Positions 50,024 to 57,486 of a DNA stretch of 57,486 nucleotides are shown one piece after another. The notes beneath the pieces were generated by a model. That model saw only the letters and a program-made list of their open reading frames with translations, did not search any database and was not told the DNA's origin. Positions within the stretch are counted from its first letter, which is position 1. Each line of letters starts with the position of its first letter. The position numbers and the translations under genes are program-made. Source of the stretch: Nitrospira sp. GTDB taxonomy: Bacteria > Nitrospirota > Nitrospiria > Nitrospirales > Nitrospiraceae. The stretch spans positions 1 to 57,486 of the forward strand of contig JABFSU010000136.1 of assembly GCA_013140455.1 (NCBI GenBank), given 5' to 3'.

Positions 50024-51052
50024 ATGCTCGTGACGCCGGAGGCTCAACGTCGGAATCAGTGGCACGCATTCACGGCAACCCTCCTGGTAGCCGGAACGGC
50101 GGGATGGCTGACCTGGCTCTTCCCTCTGCTGTGGCCCCTCCTCGGACTCTGCCCCTTAGCCTACCGGTGGGTGCGGCGCCCCTGCCTTCGCCGGATGGAA
50201 ATCATGCGGCAACCGTTTCCCGAAGAGCGGGAAGGGATACTTCGCGCGCACGTAGCTTTCTTCCTGGCGCTCAATGAGGCGGGCAAGATCAGATTCCGGC
50301 ATCTGGTGCAGATCTTTCTCGACGAGGTCCGGATCACCGGCATTCGCACCGGGGTGGACGAGACCGTTCGAGTGCTGGTGGCGGCCAGCGCGGCCATCCC
50401 GATCTTCGGGTTCCACGACTGGGAGTATCGTCGGCTGAATGAAGTACTGATCTACCCAGACGCCTTCGACGACGCCTATCAGACTCGCGGCGGGTCGGAC
50501 GAACACATTCTCGGCATGGTCGGCCTGCATCATTTGAGCGGGGTGATGATTCTCTCGAAGCCGGCGTTGCTGGCAGGATTTTCCCCACAACCCGGCACAC
50601 AGAATGTGGGAGTGCACGAATTTGCGCACCTGGTCGAAAAGGAAGCCGGCGAGTATGGGCTGCCGCCGGAAGTTCCCTGGATGGCAGTTCGACAGTGGGT
50701 CCAGTACGTGGCGCGGGAACTGGCTCACCCCTCTCCCCGTCGCACGCATGTCAGCGATTACGCCTACACGAACGAACACGAATTTTTCGCGGTGCTGGCC
50801 GAGTACTTCTTCACCTCGCCCGATCTGTTGAAACGCCGCGATCCCGCCCTCTATACTCTGCTGCGAGACCTCTTCCATCAGGACACGGAAGCACTCCTGC
50901 CATCCCTGCCCTGGCGCCGCCGTGGGCTCAGCCGCAACGCACCCTGCCCCTGCGGCAGCGGGAGAACATATAAACACTGTTGCCTGAAGAAGACGGGAAC
51001 GAACGGCAGGAACGCAAAAACCACGGACAGCTCCCCAGGCACAAAGGAATAG
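50024..51052 (+). CDS. MtfA-like zinc peptidase with SEC-C tail
   Basis: 342 residues. Membrane-proximal N-terminus (one or two hydrophobic stretches at about 18-48, ATLLVAGTAGWLTWLFPLLWP). The M90/MtfA-type peptidase domain has the zinc site HEFAH (His198, Glu199, His202) and a downstream NEHEFFAVLAEYFF supplying the third ligand. It ends in a SEC-C zinc motif, NAPCPCGSGRTYKHCC, unusual for this family. MtfA in enterobacteria binds the glucose repressor Mlc and acts as an aminopeptidase; the partner here is unknown. ATG 50024 has GGGAGA seven bases upstream. Confidence 0.88.
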   Translation: MLVTPEAQRRNQWHAFTATLLVAGTAGWLTWLFPLLWPLLGLCPLAYRWVRRPCLRRMEIMRQPFPEEREGILRAHVAFFLALNEAGKIRFRHLVQIFLDEVRITGIRTGVDETVRVLVAASAAIPIFGFHDWEYRRLNEVLIYPDAFDDAYQTRGGSDEHILGMVGLHHLSGVMILSKPALLAGFSPQPGTQNVGVHEFAHLVEKEAGEYGLPPEVPWMAVRQWVQYVARELAHPSPRRTHVSDYAYTNEHEFFAVLAEYFFTSPDLLKRRDPALYTLLRDLFHQDTEALLPSLPWRRRGLSRNAPCPCGSGRTYKHCCLKKTGTNGRNAKTTDSSPGTKE

Positions 51053-51059
51053 GCGCCCA

Positions 51060-52205
51060 TCAAGACACCGGCACGCCCTTCACCACATAGTGCGGCACGA
51101 AGCGGCTCTGGTTCCCATGGATCAACCCGCAATCCTCCCGAATGCCGATCCCCGCCGGCTCATCACCGATCACCCAGGACCCGATCACCGGATGCCATCC
51201 TTCGAACGCCGGCAACGGCATGTACTGTTGAAAGACCGAGGTTCCTGCATCATACGGCCCGGACGTTGTCAGCACCTGATCCCCGTTCACGATCGAAATA
51301 TTGGCGCCCTCGCGCGACCAAAAAGGTTTCCGGACATAAGCGGCGCAATCTCCCGGTCCTGCAAAGAAGGCAGGCAATAGATTCGGATGATCGGGATACC
51401 ACTCCCATAACAATGCCAACAAACCTTTGTGACTGAGCACCTGTTTCCACGCCGGTTCCAGCACCAGCATCGAAGACCGGGATAGGTCCGCGGCAAAGGC
51501 GTCCTGGCACATCCATTCCCAGGGATAGAGCTTGAAGAGCACCGAGATGGGCTCGTTCCGGCGATCCACAAACCGCTGCCTGCCCGGCACCCACCCGATC
51601 TGCTCAATGGGCAGCGTCTGCACCCGCCAGCCGGCCTGATTCGCCGTATCGGCCAGATAGGTCACCGTCTGCCGGTCTTCGTCGCTCTGGTCCAGACAGA
51701 CCAGATGGAGCAGAGCGGACGAGACCTGCCCCAAGATCGTGCCCCACTGCCCGATCAACCGCTCATGCAGGCTATTAAATTGATCTGCCTCCGGACAGAT
51801 CTCTCGCAGCCATCCCCATTGGCCGACCGCCGCTTCAATCAAAGAGGTCGGCGTATCGGCGTTATACTCCAGCAGTTTCGGCGCCCCCACCCCGTCATAC
51901 CAGAAATCAAACCGTCCATAGAGCGACGGCTCTTGCCGCTCCCACGAGTCGATGATGCGCGGCCGCCATCCTTCTGGAATCCGGAGATCGGCAAAGCGAT
52001 CCTCACGGATAATTCGCTCGACCGCATCGACACAGAGCCGATGCAGTGAAGCCGTGGCAGACTCCAGGCAATCGATCTGCGGTTCAGAAAACTCATAGGC
52101 CACATCCTCTCGCCAATAGCCCCCGTCCAAGCTGTGATAGGTGAGACCGATCCGGTCGAGTTGCGCAGGCCAATCGGCTCGCGGCTGCATCGCACGACGA
52201 TACAT
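51060..52205 (-). CDS. Glutathionylspermidine synthase-like ATP-grasp protein (YgiC family)
   Basis: 381 residues. Signatures of the GSP_synth C-terminal ATP-grasp fold: YGRFDFWYDGVGAPKLLEYNADTPTSLIEA, the Asp/Asn ligands in LEYNADTP, PWEWM, KPFWSREGANISI and FEGWHPVIGSWVIGDEPAGIGIRED. In E. coli YgiC has this fold, with the biological substrate unsettled; the bifunctional Gss makes glutathionylspermidine. An amidase domain is absent here, so only ligase chemistry is expected. It starts 2 bases after the stop of the 93-residue gene. Confidence 0.9.
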   Translation of the reverse strand: MYRRAMQPRADWPAQLDRIGLTYHSLDGGYWREDVAYEFSEPQIDCLESATASLHRLCVDAVERIIREDRFADLRIPEGWRPRIIDSWERQEPSLYGRFDFWYDGVGAPKLLEYNADTPTSLIEAAVGQWGWLREICPEADQFNSLHERLIGQWGTILGQVSSALLHLVCLDQSDEDRQTVTYLADTANQAGWRVQTLPIEQIGWVPGRQRFVDRRNEPISVLFKLYPWEWMCQDAFAADLSRSSMLVLEPAWKQVLSHKGLLALLWEWYPDHPNLLPAFFAGPGDCAAYVRKPFWSREGANISIVNGDQVLTTSGPYDAGTSVFQQYMPLPAFEGWHPVIGSWVIGDEPAGIGIREDCGLIHGNQSRFVPHYVVKGVPVS

Positions 52206-52207
52206 GA

Positions 52208-52489
52208 CTACAGCCCCTCTTCGGTTTTGTAGAATTGTCCGCCGGTCCAGCCAAAGCCGCCACGCTCACACTCGCCCGTCACCCCATCGTCAGGACAACC
52301 TCCGGTCTGACCGGGATCCGACATCGCACCAGACTCCCTCATCGTATCCGTGCGATGCCCGGCGGCAATCCACACCATCTCCCCCATACCATCAGCCATC
52401 GCCGCCAGACTTACCCGCACCTCGGTCGATTGCCGCAGACGAGGAATCACCGAACCGGAGACAGGCCCATCCGACTGTTTCATGACCAT
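52208..52489 (-). CDS. Small YgiB-like hypothetical protein
   Basis: 93 residues, no signal peptide, directly upstream of the YgiC-like gene with a 2-base gap. The C-terminal part reads CERGGFGWTGGQF; the RGGFG string recurs near the C-terminus of E. coli YgiB (DUF1190), whose gene also precedes ygiC. The shared order and motif suggest a reduced functional counterpart, but the rest is too different for a family call. ATG 52489 or 52483. The stretch to 52678 shows no gene. Confidence 0.55.
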   Translation of the reverse strand: MVMKQSDGPVSGSVIPRLRQSTEVRVSLAAMADGMGEMVWIAAGHRTDTMRESGAMSDPGQTGGCPDDGVTGECERGGFGWTGGQFYKTEEGL

Positions 52490-52678
52490 GGGGACCTTTC
52501 ACACAAACAAACAGGAGAACAAGGAAGGGACAGGGAGGCGGGCTGAAGCTCACGGCCTGCCGAACACGAACGTTCGGACATCTTACACGGATTCCGAGCA
52601 GGCAAGGTGAGCCAAATACACGAACGTGCTGAGGAGATCGACAGCCTCGATAGTCCGGCTCTGCCGATGCGGGAACCG

Positions 52679-53407
52679 TTACGAAGCGCCCAGCACCTCC
52701 CGGAAGACTCCGGCAAGATCGTGGAGCGCTTTCCCTCCGTCGCCGACATAGACCGAGCCGTGCATCGTCGCCAGAGTCTTGGGCTGGAGCGCCGCCAGAC
52801 GTTTCAAGGTCGCATCCATGAACGGGCCATAGGGAAGATAGTTCGCCAACGGGCCCTTTTGATATTCCACCAGCACGTCCCGGCAGCGGCCCACGACATC
52901 CGACTTCGTCACCGGTTCTCCGTTTCCGGCTTGATGCAGGAGATCTGAACAGAGGAGCGTCTGGTGGGTCTCTTCAAACAACAGCCCCGCATCCCAGCAA
53001 TGCGGCACATGCGGCGTCGCCAGAAATCGGAAGCGGTACTTTCCCGTCTGCAGCACCTCGCCGTCCGTCATCCCTTTAGCGGGCCGAACCGCGAGACAAT
53101 CATCCACACTCACGAGCTTGCCCACCAGACTACAGACCGCCGTGGAATGCCCAGCCAGTTCCTGCCACTCCGGCAGCGACCCGCACTCGTCGGCTTCGAA
53201 ATGGCTGAACCCGATCCAGCGCAACGACCGGGGATCGATAAGCGCCCCCACCGCTTCCTTCACCGCCGGAAACAGCGCGCGCGGGCCGGTGTGAAAGAGG
53301 AGCGGCTCGGCATCGCGGACGAGGAATTGGCTGAACTGCAGATTGAACGGCTCGAGAAACGTCGTAATACGGAACAGGTCCGGAGCGACTTCAGTAATCT
53401 GCGCCAT
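52679..53407 (-). CDS. MBL-fold/ODP-type (flavodiiron-like) metalloprotein
   Basis: 242 residues, a metallo-beta-lactamase fold of the oxygen-binding di-iron (ODP) type: [14 protein letters not shown] carries the HxExD ligands, with [19 protein letters not shown] and TMHGSVY supplying the rest. It has no flavodoxin domain, so it is the lone diiron module; an electron partner would be needed for O2 or NO reduction. Cytosolic. Divergent from the Tim44-like gene, with a hairpin in between. Confidence 0.85.
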   Translation of the reverse strand: MAQITEVAPDLFRITTFLEPFNLQFSQFLVRDAEPLLFHTGPRALFPAVKEAVGALIDPRSLRWIGFSHFEADECGSLPEWQELAGHSTAVCSLVGKLVSVDDCLAVRPAKGMTDGEVLQTGKYRFRFLATPHVPHCWDAGLLFEETHQTLLCSDLLHQAGNGEPVTKSDVVGRCRDVLVEYQKGPLANYLPYGPFMDATLKRLAALQPKTLATMHGSVYVGDGGKALHDLAGVFREVLGAS

Positions 53408-53479
53408 AGGTCCTCCTCCTAGAGTGAGACGGACATCGTACGAGCCCTATGAGGGCGGGTCAATCCACGCAAACCATTA

Positions 53480-53518
53480 AGAAGCGGCGGGACGAGCGGA
53501 CGCAAGCCCGCCGCTTCT
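53480..53518. repeat. Hairpin in the divergent promoter region
   Basis: AGAAGCGGCGGG (53480-53491) and CCCGCCGCTTCT (53507-53518), 12 perfect pairs around a 15-base loop, between the starts of the MBL gene and the Tim44-like gene. No T tract on either strand. It may be an operator, an mRNA leader structure or an interspersed palindrome. Confidence 0.45.
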
Positions 53519-53605
53519 CGAATAATCCGCTTTCCTGAGACCATTACTGGTAGGATGACAAGGCTCATCTAGTCAGCCTCTCCCATCGATTGAAAGGAAC
53601 TGCAC

Positions 53606-54628
53606 TTGAATACAACAAAAGTCATCGCATCATGCATCGTACTTGCTCTCATCGGAACTCCGGCCATCTCCCTGGCAAAAGCCAGAGGCGGATCCGGCGG
53701 AGGCTATTCCAGTGGGTCACGGAACAGCAACGCCTCAGGCAACATCGGCAGCCGGGGTTCACGCACCTATGACCAGAACGGCGCCCAGCCGATTCAACAG
53801 TCGACCACTCCGAAGCCGGCCACGACCGTCCCGCAGTCGGCGGCAACCAGCCCAGTCCAAACAGCCCAGCCGACACCGGCCTCGCAACCGTCGTTTTTGC
53901 AACGGAATCCCCTTCTGGCCGGGATCGCCGGCGGTCTCGCCGGATCCTGGATCGGCCACATGCTCTTCGGCGCAACAGAGAGCAGCGCGAAGACCAACGA
54001 AGCCGGGGACGCCGCCACTCAGACAGCCGGCGCATCCGGCAACAGCGGCCTCCTCCTGTTCCTCATGGTCCTGGGAGCCGGCGCCGCCTATTATTTCCTG
54101 AAAGTCCGGCGGACCCCCGCCCCGGTGTTGTCCGGCATCTCGCGAAGCAGTGCCGTCGCCGGGAGTCTTCTGGCTGAATCTTCGGCCACCGCCCTCCGGC
54201 CCGCGACGACCGATCTCGACATCACCACAGCGGACAAAGCGGCCTTTCAGCAACTCCTGACCGACATTCAGACCGCCTGGAGTACGCAGGACCTGGCAAC
54301 ATTGCGGCGATTCGTCACACCCGAAATGCTTACCTACTTCAGCACCGCTCTGGCCGAAAATGCCAGCCAGGAGATCGAAAACCATGTGGAAGATGTCGTG
54401 CTCGGACGGGCGGACGTCCGCGAAGCCTGGACCGAACATGCGACGCAGTACGCCACGGTGGGGCTCCACTGGAGCGCCCGCGACTATACCGTCTCGACGA
54501 AGAAGCAACATGGAGAGCCCGGCTATCTCATCGAAGGCAACGACAAGACACCGGCCGAGTCGAGTGAAGTCTGGACCTTCATGCGCTTCCAGGATGGCAA
54601 GTGGCTGCTGTCGGCGATCCAACAGTAA
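53606..54628 (+). CDS. Tim44-like domain membrane protein
   Basis: 340 residues from TTG 53606, chosen because GAAAGGAAC lies before it and a signal peptide follows (VIASCIVLALIGTPAISLA). A Gly/Ser-rich then Pro/Thr/Gln-rich low-complexity linker runs over about 30-95, with a Gly-rich hydrophobic stretch (LLAGIAGGLAGSWIGHMLF) and one clear membrane span (LLLFLMVLGAGAAYYFL). The C-terminal Tim44/Mba1-like fold (FQQLLTDIQTAWSTQDLATLRRFVTPEM ... WTFMRFQDGKWLLSAIQQ) is complete. Envelope-associated; function unknown in bacteria. Confidence 0.86.
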   Translation: MNTTKVIASCIVLALIGTPAISLAKARGGSGGGYSSGSRNSNASGNIGSRGSRTYDQNGAQPIQQSTTPKPATTVPQSAATSPVQTAQPTPASQPSFLQRNPLLAGIAGGLAGSWIGHMLFGATESSAKTNEAGDAATQTAGASGNSGLLLFLMVLGAGAAYYFLKVRRTPAPVLSGISRSSAVAGSLLAESSATALRPATTDLDITTADKAAFQQLLTDIQTAWSTQDLATLRRFVTPEMLTYFSTALAENASQEIENHVEDVVLGRADVREAWTEHATQYATVGLHWSARDYTVSTKKQHGEPGYLIEGNDKTPAESSEVWTFMRFQDGKWLLSAIQQ

Positions 54629-54645
54629 GAAATAGCGAGAACCGG

Positions 54646-54674
54646 CACGGTCGGCGGGACTACCGCCGACCGTG
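54646..54674 (+). terminator. Hairpin after the Tim44-like gene
   Basis: CACGGTCGGCGG (54646-54657) and CCGCCGACCGTG (54663-54674), 12 perfect pairs and a 5-base loop, 17 bases after the stop. No T tract. It lies between convergent genes and could serve both. Confidence 0.55.
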
Positions 54675-54735
54675 AGCCAGCGGAACCGGGGCCTGAATGA
54701 GATGCGATCGGAATAACCGGCAGAAATAGTCTCTG

Positions 54736-54942
54736 TTATGACGCGCCGGCAGCACTCACCAGTTGCCGTTCCGCCTGCAACCAATCTTCCAACGCCTTCC
54801 CCTCCTGGCGGCCTCGCTGCACATATAGTTCGTACGCGCGGCGCGCAATCCGGTCTTGCGTCTTCAAGCTGTTCGGACTCGCCGTGTGCGTACCGGCCGT
54901 CTGGGCCGGTATTGCAGATTGCGGGACCGTGCTCTTCATCAT
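54736..54942 (-). CDS. DUF2934-domain small protein
   Basis: 68 residues. The second half is the DUF2934 helix pair: QDRIARRAYELYVQRGRQEG followed by KALEDWLQAERQL. These small soluble proteins are common in Nitrospira and in root-associated bacteria and have no known function. The first half is Ser/Thr/Ala-rich and disordered-looking. Confidence 0.75.
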   Translation of the reverse strand: MMKSTVPQSAIPAQTAGTHTASPNSLKTQDRIARRAYELYVQRGRQEGKALEDWLQAERQLVSAAGAS

Positions 54943-55004
54943 GCTCTCTCTTCTCCTCTGACCCTATGTAGGTCGATTAACTGAGCGGGAGAGGCGCCCT
55001 GTCC

Positions 55005-55057
55005 GCCGACATCCGCCATAGGCGGATGCCGGCAGGCAGAGCACGTCCGCGACGTGC
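55005..55057 (-). repeat. Palindromic element after the BON gene
   Basis: Two nested hairpins: GCCG-A-CATCCGCC-ATA-GGCGGATG-C-CGGC (55005-55033), 12 pairs and one mismatch, and GCACGTC-CGC-GACGTGC (55041-55057). They lie just 3' of the minus-strand BON gene and may serve as its terminator. The first resembles a dispersed REP-type palindrome; copy number elsewhere is unknown. Confidence 0.45.
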
Positions 55058-55067
55058 GAAAACCCTC

Positions 55068-55628
55068 TTAGGCCTTCTTTTTCACTGTCAGATCGTTCTG
55101 CACGGCTTTCACACCGGGAACCTGCCAGGCCGTCCAGGAAGCCTGGGCACTGGTCATCAGATCCGATACTTCACCGCTCAGCGAGACCACGCCCGCATTC
55201 GTCTGAGTGCGAATCCCGGACTGCTTCAGATGCGCGTCTTTGTCGATCTGGGCCTTCACTCGGGTCGTAATCGCCTCATCCTTGTCATCGATCGCCTCGC
55301 GCTTGGCCGGGGCAATAACTTGAAGATCATTCTTGACGCTCTTCACCCCGTCGATCCCTTTGGCAATCGTCTCCGCCGCCTGCTTCGCCGCATCGGAATC
55401 CACCTTGCCACGGATCACCATCGCGCCCTGCGCGCTCTCGACCGCGACCTCGCTGCCCTTCACCCGCGCATCAGCAAACATCGCAATCTTGGCCTTCGCC
55501 GTCAGCCAGGCATCATTGATCGGCGTCTTCTCGTCGGCCTTCCCGACCGCATGCGCCGCACCGGATAGCATGGTCCCGCCAAACACCAAGGCCGAACAAA
55601 GCGTCAACATCGTACGTGTGTTCATCAA
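55068..55628 (-). CDS. Periplasmic protein with two BON domains
   Basis: 186 residues with a signal peptide (MLTLCSALVFGGTMLSGAAHA). Two BON repeats, about 38-105 (DAWLTAKAKIAMFADARVKGSEVAVESAQGAMVIRGKVDS) and about 115-182 (DEAITTRVKAQIDKDAHLKQSGIRTQTNAGVVSLSGEV), each ending in a V.NDL strand (SVKNDLQVI, AVQNDLTV). OsmY-type proteins bind or stabilise envelope components under osmotic and other stress. Upstream of DUF2934, downstream of CsbD. Confidence 0.9.
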   Translation of the reverse strand: MMNTRTMLTLCSALVFGGTMLSGAAHAVGKADEKTPINDAWLTAKAKIAMFADARVKGSEVAVESAQGAMVIRGKVDSDAAKQAAETIAKGIDGVKSVKNDLQVIAPAKREAIDDKDEAITTRVKAQIDKDAHLKQSGIRTQTNAGVVSLSGEVSDLMTSAQASWTAWQVPGVKAVQNDLTVKKKA

Positions 55629-55688
55629 TATCTCCTAACGTGATAGATAAAACTGTCCGTTCAATCGCCGTTCAAGAAAGGCACCCAT

Positions 55689-55916
55689 TCAATGGGGCTT
55701 CTTCTCCGCCGCTATCGGCGCCTTTTTCTGATGCCACGAGTCCGCCCACTTCATGATCTCGCTCTTCTTATCCCCATACCGCTCCTGCACCTTGCCGACA
55801 AACGTGTCGTAGACACCTCCGATCTGTTGCAAGTCGTCATCGGTAAACTTACCCCACTGCTGTTTCAGCTCACCTTTGAACTGCAGCCACTGCCCTTTGA
55901 GTTGATCAGCGTTCAT
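55689..55916 (-). CDS. CsbD-family stress protein
   Basis: 75 residues from ATG 55916, which has a strong GAGGAGGT ribosome site; the frame is open further upstream but the family start is MNADQLKGQWLQFKGELKQQWGK. Followed by TDDDLQQIGGVYDTFVGKVQERYG, typical CsbD. Small soluble general-stress protein of unknown mechanism. Neighbour to BON and DUF1328 genes, a common stress trio. Confidence 0.92.
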   Translation of the reverse strand: MNADQLKGQWLQFKGELKQQWGKFTDDDLQQIGGVYDTFVGKVQERYGDKKSEIMKWADSWHQKKAPIAAEKKPH

Positions 55917-55998
55917 CGCCACCTCCTCTCTATACAAAAATTGACCAGCGAACCGCGCCGTCTCGCCGGAAACCGGTGGACAGCCGGACCGCGCCCGG

Positions 55999-56166
55999 TC
56001 ACACCACCTTCGTACTGCGCCCCGTGACCACATGGATCGCAACCAACACGACACCGATGATAAAGAGGACCCAGGAGATCTGGACCGCAACCGCGGAGAC
56101 CCCGGCGAGATTGAGGGCGCCGGCAATCAAGCCGACGATCAGAAACACGAGTGCATAGTAGAGCAT
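55999..56166 (-). CDS. DUF1328 small membrane protein
   Basis: 55 residues from ATG 56166, with GAGAGGAG upstream. Two membrane spans: YYALVFLIVGLIAGALNLAG and then AVQISWVLFIIGVVLVAIHV, the DUF1328 (YtjA) pattern, ending TGRSTKVV. Function unknown; often adjacent to csbD-type genes, as here. The upstream stretch 56167-56485 holds only a doubtful Arg/Pro-rich frame. Confidence 0.88.
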   Translation of the reverse strand: MLYYALVFLIVGLIAGALNLAGVSAVAVQISWVLFIIGVVLVAIHVVTGRSTKVV

Positions 56167-56485
56167 GGTTCACTCCTCTCTCTGGAATGGCACGTTAGCC
56201 GACCGATCCTCTGAGGCAGGCCCGGCATCCTGGCCGCCTCCTGGGCGGACCACGACACGAGACACCTGTCCGTTCAGAGAACCTCTGTTATCAGGGCGGC
56301 GGAGACTGGGGAATCGGTCACGCTGGGAAACAGCAGGAAGCGCAAGAGATAGGACAGTCAGCGGAGCGTCACACGGGACACCTTCACCCTGGACGCAATG
56401 GGCATGAGAGTCAAGGAGTATAATCCGGACGCGAATAGCCGAATGATTCGGGCCATTCCCCACGAAATAGAACGCACAAGCAGCG

Positions 56486-56713
56486 TCAGCCGACGAATTT
56501 GAACCAGAGATAGGGGGTCAGATAATAGGCCGCGAAGGAGAGCAGCACCCCGATCACCGCACCGAACAGACTTGCCACGTAGAGCCCGGCGAAGGGAGAG
56601 AGAAAAACAATCAGGATCATCAAAAGCGCGAGCGACCGATGGCCTTCATAGAACCTGCGACGGTGCTCAGAGTTGAAGGATTCGGTGAAGGACGGATCGG
56701 AACGACCAGGCAT
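56486..56713 (-). CDS. Hypothetical two-span membrane protein
   Basis: 75 residues from ATG 56713; a longer frame to 56785 exists, but its N-terminus looks non-coding. A polar region (SDPSFTESFNSEHRRRFYEG) is followed by two hydrophobic spans (LALLMILIVFLSPFAGLYVA and FGAVIGVLLSFAAYYLTPYL). No family recognised; no clear ribosome site. Confidence 0.6.
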   Translation of the reverse strand: MPGRSDPSFTESFNSEHRRRFYEGHRSLALLMILIVFLSPFAGLYVASLFGAVIGVLLSFAAYYLTPYLWFKFVG

Positions 56714-56828
56714 AGTGCGAGTATAGAACAACACCCGCACACAATGCATGCGGGGCAGAACGCGCGCCCTCGTGGGAACCTGCACCCGTCAGAAGCGAAG
56801 GAACCTGCTCGTCGATCGGACGGCGCGG

Positions 56829-57485
56829 TCAGCGCACCCAGGGTGGCGTGGCCGGAGGTGGAGGCACCGGCTGATCGAACAGGTCAGAGGGCCTCGGGGG
56901 CGGCTCCGGAGGCAGCAGCAGCCCCGGCGTCGATGCAGGACGCCTGAATCGGACCACGAGCCCGCCCATCACATCCCATTCCCGAAAATTTTTCCGCACT
57001 GACTGCGGATGCTGGTTGTGGCACTCGACGCAGGACCGGACCAGCGCCAGATCCGCCGAGACCGCGGTGAAATGATCCCCGTCCGCAAAACTGAGAAAGC
57101 TCTGTTGCCGATCCTTCTCTAGCTGAATCAAGGCCTTGGTTTCCGCCGGAGTTCTCGGCCGGTTCGCTGGGTTGATCGGCGTCAGGCTGATCAGGCCGAT
57201 CTCGACCGATGTCACCTGTCCGGCGGCCGCCTTGACGAACTGCGCGGGAAGCGGAATGAAATGCGCGTCCCGCTCCCAGTCCTCGCGCGGCTCGGGGCCC
57301 GCCCCGCGCGTATGCTCCACCACATGCAGCACGTAGGCCGTGCGAAACGCCTTCACCACATCGAGCACAATACGGGCCGTCTGCTCATATGTCTGCTCAT
57401 ACGACGGATCAGCCGCGGTGACAGAAGCCGCAAGAACCATGAAGCAACCGGCTAAGCCCGCTGCCAGACCGAGGTGACGCGTGGA
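56829..57485 (-). CDS. Tll0287-like (DUF3365) haem protein, 5' end outside the window
   Basis: An open frame runs off the right edge. The segment STRHLGLAAGLAGCFMVLAASVTA before residue ADP is the hydrophobic end of a signal peptide, so the true start lies beyond the window; ATG 57440 is internal to it. The soluble domain has RTAYVLHVVEHTRG and SFADGDHFTAVSADLALVRSCVECHNQHPQS, with a CxxCH c-haem site at CVECH. Tll0287-like periplasmic cytochromes are PAS-folded single-haem sensors or electron carriers. A Pro-rich tail ends the protein. Confidence 0.85.
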   Translation of the reverse strand, partial: STRHLGLAAGLAGCFMVLAASVTAADPSYEQTYEQTARIVLDVVKAFRTAYVLHVVEHTRGAGPEPREDWERDAHFIPLPAQFVKAAAGQVTSVEIGLISLTPINPANRPRTPAETKALIQLEKDRQQSFLSFADGDHFTAVSADLALVRSCVECHNQHPQSVRKNFREWDVMGGLVVRFRRPASTPGLLLPPEPPPRPSDLFDQPVPPPPATPPWVR

Positions 57486-57486
57486 C

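Noticed and set aside
56170-56463. 97-codon minus-strand frame
   Set aside because: No ribosome site, Arg/Pro-rich, begins and ends in non-conserved intergenic DNA.

Overview
The window reads as GC-rich chromosomal DNA (roughly 60% GC by eye) from a Gram-negative bacterium, most probably Nitrospira or a close relative (phylum Nitrospirota). Grounds: the recA-recX-alaS-ruvX-mltG order, a chlorite-dismutase-family haem protein, outer-membrane proteins (TpsB, a TonB receptor, lipoproteins) and several secreted proteins of unknown family. The assignment is inference, since no rRNA or other decisive marker is present. No tRNA, rRNA, CRISPR array or insertion sequence was seen.

Layout. 1-2310 (+): the 3' end of dnaK, dnaJ and rsmE. 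2320-13735 (-): a long housekeeping array read from recA down through recX, alaS, ruvX, mltG, deoC, a PilZ protein, deoB and a RidA-family protein to a TIG-domain/YCF48-like pair of exported proteins with its own promoter. 13922-22431: mixed orientation, with thpR, cinA, a Cld/HemQ-family protein, several Nitrospira-type unknowns, an internally duplicated barrel-like protein and an SDR oxidoreductase. 22443-24786: sparse DNA holding two paralogous 28-residue membrane microproteins, each behind a -24/-12 (sigma-54) promoter with a shared upstream element, plus a receiver-only response regulator. 25030-28379: an AT-richer run of exported proteins including a papain/C39-like cysteine protease. 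28577-36554: a two-partner secretion module (TpsA, TpsB) joined to a TPR-CHAT protease and a DUF928 protein.

36793-46864: a third sigma-54 promoter drives a 57-residue membrane microprotein overlapping a ribbon-helix-helix protein. It is followed by a TonB receptor, a receiver/multi-PAS protein, an orphan periplasmic solute-binding protein, a membrane histidine kinase and an NtrC-type sigma-54 activator, which form a coherent sensing unit. 46965-50023: a minus-strand membrane-protein pair behind a perfect 16-bp palindrome, then a 21-residue histone-H1-like peptide with a degenerate copy and a possible antisense small RNA. 50024-57486: an MtfA-like peptidase, a YgiC-like ATP-grasp enzyme, a flavodiiron-type MBL protein, a Tim44-like protein, then a minus-strand set of small stress/envelope proteins (DUF2934, BON, CsbD, DUF1328) and a Tll0287-like haem protein cut by the window edge.

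The most interesting signal is the set of three sigma-54 promoters, each controlling a tiny single-pass membrane protein and each with a dyad element about 118-124 bp upstream. They lie in the same window as an NtrC-family activator, and two of the microproteins are 14/28 identical at exactly equal length.
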